A DNA stretch of 40,909 nucleotides from Candidatus Methylomirabilis lanthanidiphila (GTDB taxonomy: Bacteria; Methylomirabilota; Methylomirabilia; Methylomirabilales; Methylomirabilaceae). The notes beneath the pieces are model-generated. The model saw nothing but the letters and a program-made list of their open reading frames with translations. It ran no database searches and was not told the origin of the DNA. Both the position numbers and the translations under genes were made by a program. Positions 37,401-40,909 of this stretch are shown here, in pieces; within the stretch, counting starts at the first letter, position 1, and every line of letters begins with the position of its first letter. The stretch covers positions 1 through 40,909 of the forward strand of contig CABIKM010000035.1 of NCBI GenBank assembly GCA_902196205.1, given 5' to 3'.

Positions 37401-37775
37401 CCGGAGGGTGGTGACGTGATCAACCCCCTGCAACCCTATTTTCTGGTCTATGTCCGGGAGGACCGAGAGGTCCGATATACTTTCGCCCAGCCCAAGCAGA
37501 CCCTGGAACTGTTCCGTGCCCTGTGCGCCGAGAAAACGAGCCCCGACGAACACCTCTGCATCCTGTTCGACCAGCGCACTGGAAATGGCAGCGACATGAG
37601 TGCCTATAAAGGTCTGCTCGATAAAGCGGTCCAGTCCATCGCGAGCACGTTCCGCCGCCGTGTCGCATCCGGGCTTCAATCGGGTCGGAGCTTCGTCGTA
37701 CCCAGCCGCGAGGCGCAGGTGGACGAGGCCACCGATTTTGAACTGATTACCTGGTTGGTGGTCACCGCAGCATGA
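34476..37775 (+). CDS. PLD-nuclease / SNF2-type helicase of a restriction-like system
   Basis: A 1099-residue protein. The N-terminal domain has the phospholipase-D pattern LLHGKMYHI (H122, K124) with GSSNFT at 139-144. A SNF2-type helicase core follows: Walker A ADSVGLGKT (270-278), DESH (362-365), LLSATPVNND (about 406-414), a helical insert (about 500-700), LLATDCISEGQNLQ and motif VI IIQRFGRIDRIGS (about 822-835). It is an ATP-dependent DNA translocase fused to a nuclease. GGGAGG lies about 8 bases before the ATG. Its stop overlaps the start of the Eco57I-type methylase (ATGA), so the two form one system. Confidence 0.88.
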   Translation: MVTVPQSGIRDNHTRGTLADFLRSKIRHGSHLSVMSAYFTIYAFDALRDHLNSIDHLDFLFGEPRFVKSLDPDRTDKKAFQIEDEGLHLANRLEQKRAARECSEWVRQKVAIKSVKETNLLHGKMYHIAKDGIEDAILGSSNFTVRGLGLATSGNNIELNLEVDSTRDRRDLKAWFDELWNNDQLVEDVRQDVLLYLEQLYQNHSPEFIYFKTLFHIFEKFLGEQERGGLLDQAINLVDTDIWKTLFEFQKDGVKGAINKILKHNGCTLADSVGLGKTYEALAVIKYFELRNERVLVLCPKKLRDNWTVYQAHNNSELNPFVKDRFAYTVLCHTDLSRDGGKSGDIDLATLNWGNFGLVVIDESHNFRNNTRGRRDEDGNIIRKSRYERLMEDIVRTGVKSKVLLLSATPVNNDLKDLRNQIYFMTEGRDDAFRESIGIGSLQETLRAAQLQFSQWAKKQTAHRRTNDLLERLSAAFFTLLDELTIARSRKHIQKYYKDAVAELGGFPERLKPVSLFPEIDLANKFISYDRLNQEIRNYRLSLFNPSKYVKPEFHSRYFEQAILPFTQEEREFFLIAMMKVNFLKRLESSVNSFAITMDRTIQKITALEDKISAFKQRQDHNGELTPDELRPEEEDDPDLQSAFDVGGKLKFQLAHLDVDRWLADLDQDKKQLHLLYLAAKDVTQERDAKLRILKELIERKVRAPSMNRQGRANKKVLVFTAFADTAGYLYNALRDWAREELGIHVALVSGGSLGNQTTFGSKDYHHILTNFSPVAKRRNKMAGMPQDEEIDLLLATDCISEGQNLQDCDYLINYDIHWNPVRIIQRFGRIDRIGSQNESVQLVNFWPTPHLDQYITLKHRVEARMALVDIAATLEDNILQTEELRGLISDDLKYRDKQLLRLKDEVLDLEDFNETVALNEFTLDDFRIELTKYIEANRTLLQEAPLGLYAVVPPDAQIPVAAPGVIFCLRQKARPEGGDVINPLQPYFLVYVREDREVRYTFAQPKQTLELFRALCAEKTSPDEHLCILFDQRTGNGSDMSAYKGLLDKAVQSIASTFRRRVASGLQSGRSFVVPSREAQVDEATDFELITWLVVTAA

Positions 37776-40700
37776 GCGACGAGGTCGTCAGACAAGCCGT
37801 TGCAGCGGCCCTCTGCGATCTCGACGCCTCGCCCCTGGCCGTTGGCGCAACATCCCTGTTGGCGGCCTTGGGCTATCGGAGCGACCGGAGCATCGCCCTC
37901 ACTCCCAACTCCTCCGAGCATTTCCTTGCCACCTATGCCGCGGGACGGCCGTTCCGCCGGGATCGCGCCCTGGTAGATCACTGGACCGGCATCGATCCGT
38001 TGTTTCAGCTTACCGCTGAGGAGATCACCATGACGGCACAGACCCGACTGGCCTTTGAACCCACGGGCAAGTGGAACCACGCAATCATTGAGTCATACCT
38101 CTTCTTTGCCATCGAACTGAAGCAAGAAACGTATACTCGTACCCAGTTGGCGGAGCTGACTCGGGAGATCAATCGACTCTTTCCCATGCCGGTCATGCTG
38201 CTCATCCGCCACGGCCGGTGCCTGACCGTCGCCGTCATCAACCGCCGCCTGCATAAGAAGGATGAATCGAAGGATGTGCTGGAGAAGGTCACTCTCATCA
38301 AGGACATCAACCTGTCGAAACCTCATCGCGCCCACGTAGAGATTCTAAGCGATCTCGCGCTTCCCTCGCTGTTGGCACGATACAGCGTGACCAACTTCGT
38401 GCAGCTTCACGAAGCCTGGCAAAAGACGCTGGACAGCTCGGAACTGAACAGGCGCTTCTTCCGGGAAGTGGCCAACTGGTACTTCTGGGCCTCCCGGCAG
38501 GTCACCTTCCCCAAGGAGGCCGACCCTAACAAAGAGGTCCGCAACGCTACCAGCCTCATCCGCCTGATCACCAGGCTCATCTTCTGCTGGTTCATCAAGG
38601 AAAAGGGTCTGATTCCCGACGACCTGTTTCGCCAGGAGAAAGTCCGGCAACTTCTCACGGACCTGAGCCCTAAAGAGAGCACCTATTACAAAGCCATTCT
38701 CCAGAACCTGTTCTTTGCCACGCTCAATCAGGAGATGGGCAAGCGGGTATTCCGAAAGCGGACCAGGCAGCCGGGCGGCCGCGACCAGCATTACCTTATC
38801 ACCAACCTGTACCGCTACGAGGCGCTGTGGCGCGACCCGGCCCAAGCCCTGGAACTGCTCTCAGATATTCCATTTCTCAACGGCGGACTCTTCGAGTGTC
38901 TGGACAAGGAAATCGACGAAAAAGGGACCCGCCGCGTCATCCGGATCGACGGCTTCTCCGACCGGGACGACAACGACGTCTCTATCCCTAATCTTCTCTT
39001 CTTCGGCGAGGAACAAGAGGCGGACCTCAACGAGGTCTATGGGACGACCGGAAAACGGTACAAGGTCAGCGGACTGTTGCACATCTTCGACCGTTACAAG
39101 TTTACCGTCCACGAGAATACGCCGATCGAGGAAGAGGTCGCACTCGACCCGGAATTGTTGGGCAAGGTGTTCGAGAACCTGCTGGCCAGCTATAACCCGG
39201 AAACCCAGACCACGGCGCGGAAGCAGACCGGCTCCTTTTACACCCCGCGCGAGGTCGTCAATTACATGGTAGATGAGGCGCTGATCGCCTATTTGGAGTC
39301 CAAGCTGACCGCTCCGGATATGAATGCGCGTCTCCGGCACCTGCTCGCCTACAACGACGACCCCCACCAATTCTCCACGGATGAGGTGGGCACGCTCATC
39401 GAGGCCACTGACCATCTGAAGATTCTCGATCCGGCCTGCGGCTCCGGCGCCTTTCCGATGGGCATTCTGCACAAGCTGGTCTTCATCCTCGGCAAGCTGG
39501 ACCCGGGGAACGAGCGTTGGAAGGCCAAGCAGATCGAGAAGGCCTCGGAGATTCCCGATATTACCGTACGAGAGAAAGTGATCGCCGACATCGAGCAGGC
39601 CTTCGGCAAAAACGAGCTGGACTACGGGCGTAAACTCTACCTTATCGAGCACTGCGTCTACGGGGTGGACATTCAACCGATCGCCGTCCAGATCGCCAAG
39701 CTGCGATGCTTTATCTCGCTTGTCGTCGATCAGCGTGAAGACCAGAAAGCCGACAACCTCGGCATCCGGCCGCTGCCGAACCTCGAAACCCAATTCGTGG
39801 CGGCCAACACACTCATCGGAATCGATCGGCCTGGCCAGCAACTGCTCCGGAACCAGGAGATCGACCGGTTGGAAGGCGAGCTGCGGCGAGTTCGCGACCG
39901 ACATTTCAATGCTCGTACACCGGCAACCAAGCGGAAGTACCGTGAAGAGGACGCTGTGCTGCGTCGGAAGATCAGTACCCTCCTGGAAGCGGATAAGTTG
40001 TTCCCGCACGAGACCGCCGAGCAACTCGCCAAGTGGGATCCTTACGATCAGAATGCGTGCGCGGCGTTCTTCGATCCGGAGTGGATGTTCGGCGTCCAGG
40101 ACGGATTCCACATCACCGTCGGCAATCCGCCCTACGTCCGTGCCGATGAGCAGAGCGAATGGAACCAGTGCCAACGTCAACAGATCCTTGCCAGCAAACA
40201 GTACGAAACGCTTTGGGAAAAGTGGGATCTCTTCGTCCCATTTATCGAACGGGCGTATAAACTCCTCAAACCCGGTGGCGTAACCACACTCATCGTTTCC
40301 GACGCCTTCTGCCACGCTAAGTACGCGCAGAAGCCACAGAACTGGTTCTTGAAAAACGCCCGCATCCTTCGCCTCGACTTCTGTAGCGACCTCCAAATCT
40401 TCGACGCCGCCGTCCACAACCTGATCTATTTGTTCCAACGTTCAGACAGCGCACAAAACGTTCCCGAGCGCCGGGTCCATATGGCGCAATTCGGAAACGT
40501 CGCGCTGTTGCCCAGCGACGAACAAACCAAGCTCACGCATCGGGCGTTTTTCCCGGAAGAGGTCCACTGCGAAGGTTTCTCTAACCCGACTCTGCCAATC
40601 GGCTCCATCTGTTATATTAGCTACGGGTTGCGGCCGAGCAGCGATGAACACGAAGCAAGAGGAGAGTTCGTAACTGCTGACCTTGTCTCGCCAATGAAAG

Positions 40701-40909
40701 ATGAAATTCACTGTAAGCCTTACGTTGAGGGAAAGCATCTTGCGAACTGGCTGCCAGCAACAAACCTTTGGCTAGAGTGGGGTACTGCACGTGCACCAGC
40801 CAGGTTCTGCCGCCCAACTTTCCCGGAAATGTATGAAGTATCGGAGAAGATAATCGCTCAACGAAGCCCAGGGCCAGCGGAATGTGTCAATGATTTTGAG
40901 ACACCTGGT
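37772..40909 (+). CDS. Eco57I-type adenine methylase / restriction protein (3' end missing)
   Basis: 1046 codons are present with no stop, and the gene runs off the right edge. The N-terminal 150 residues (IIESYLFFAIELKQE, MPVMLLIRHGRCLTV, RRLHKKDESKDV) are the conserved domain found in methylases paired with SNF2 helicases. The methylase core begins QTGSFYTPREVV, with motif I DPACGSGAF from D553 and motif IV NPPY at 785-788, marking an N6-adenine enzyme. The last part in view is the start of the target-recognition region. It probably marks host DNA and guides the PLD-helicase. No clear PD-ExK nuclease is seen. Confidence 0.88.
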   Translation, partial: MSDEVVRQAVAAALCDLDASPLAVGATSLLAALGYRSDRSIALTPNSSEHFLATYAAGRPFRRDRALVDHWTGIDPLFQLTAEEITMTAQTRLAFEPTGKWNHAIIESYLFFAIELKQETYTRTQLAELTREINRLFPMPVMLLIRHGRCLTVAVINRRLHKKDESKDVLEKVTLIKDINLSKPHRAHVEILSDLALPSLLARYSVTNFVQLHEAWQKTLDSSELNRRFFREVANWYFWASRQVTFPKEADPNKEVRNATSLIRLITRLIFCWFIKEKGLIPDDLFRQEKVRQLLTDLSPKESTYYKAILQNLFFATLNQEMGKRVFRKRTRQPGGRDQHYLITNLYRYEALWRDPAQALELLSDIPFLNGGLFECLDKEIDEKGTRRVIRIDGFSDRDDNDVSIPNLLFFGEEQEADLNEVYGTTGKRYKVSGLLHIFDRYKFTVHENTPIEEEVALDPELLGKVFENLLASYNPETQTTARKQTGSFYTPREVVNYMVDEALIAYLESKLTAPDMNARLRHLLAYNDDPHQFSTDEVGTLIEATDHLKILDPACGSGAFPMGILHKLVFILGKLDPGNERWKAKQIEKASEIPDITVREKVIADIEQAFGKNELDYGRKLYLIEHCVYGVDIQPIAVQIAKLRCFISLVVDQREDQKADNLGIRPLPNLETQFVAANTLIGIDRPGQQLLRNQEIDRLEGELRRVRDRHFNARTPATKRKYREEDAVLRRKISTLLEADKLFPHETAEQLAKWDPYDQNACAAFFDPEWMFGVQDGFHITVGNPPYVRADEQSEWNQCQRQQILASKQYETLWEKWDLFVPFIERAYKLLKPGGVTTLIVSDAFCHAKYAQKPQNWFLKNARILRLDFCSDLQIFDAAVHNLIYLFQRSDSAQNVPERRVHMAQFGNVALLPSDEQTKLTHRAFFPEEVHCEGFSNPTLPIGSICYISYGLRPSSDEHEARGEFVTADLVSPMKDEIHCKPYVEGKHLANWLPATNLWLEWGTARAPARFCRPTFPEMYEVSEKIIAQRSPGPAECVNDFETPG

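Overview
The window is GC-rich bacterial DNA, gene-dense, with strong AAGGAGG-type ribosome binding sites. Its left edge carries the first 40 codons of what looks like pmoC, the C subunit of particulate methane monooxygenase. Together with a periplasmic methanethiol oxidase and its Sco-type copper protein, this suggests a methanotroph, possibly of the NC10 / Methylomirabilis type. That placement is an inference from a short fragment and general gene content, not a proven identification.

Layout. 1-902 (minus strand): start of pmoC, a long leader with tandem repeats that contain Shine-Dalgarno-like motifs, and a MarR regulator. 1078-6852 (plus): NFACT/RqcH-like protein, Ppx/GppA phosphatase, HNH endonuclease, UvrB and a cold-shock protein. 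7044-9214 (minus): a secreted protein, then a toxin-antitoxin scrapyard with an intact VapBC-like pair, a broken Phd/VapC pair, a truncated MNT nucleotidyltransferase and a DksA/TraR zinc-finger fragment. 9215-12567 (minus): a HicB-like antitoxin whose stop overlaps the start of a SauUSI-like PLD-helicase-DUF3427 restriction enzyme. 12568-14840: two copies of a 133-bp repeat, a coiled-coil protein of unknown function, a second DksA/TraR fragment with a nonsense codon, an MNT/HEPN pair and a small coupled ORF. 14836-18291 (minus): the tight run SOD, IscX, RecD2 and intact DksA/TraR, with nfuA divergent from it. 19220-21324 (minus): methanethiol oxidase followed by Sco1, with a CCCC/GGGG palindrome at the junction. 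21571-29709 (plus): a complete kdp potassium-uptake operon, including two tiny membrane proteins and the KdpDE sensor pair. 29619-31875: uppP between two copies of the kdpE/M28-peptidase junction, then the M28 peptidase. 32088-34066: a small secreted protein and a DEAD-box helicase. 34476 to the right edge: a two-gene defence cassette, a PLD-SNF2 helicase overlapping an Eco57I-type adenine methylase, which is cut by the window end.

The conserved blocks serve housekeeping: ribosome rescue, nucleotide-excision repair, Fe-S and oxidative stress, K+ homeostasis and cell-wall lipid recycling. The accessory blocks at 7.7-14.8 kb and 34-41 kb are defence and toxin-antitoxin islands with decayed and duplicated fragments. 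The best candidates for something undescribed are the HicB/SauUSI-like coupling, the PLD-SNF2 plus Eco57I cassette, the repeat-rich pmoC leader, and the symmetrical junction duplication around uppP.
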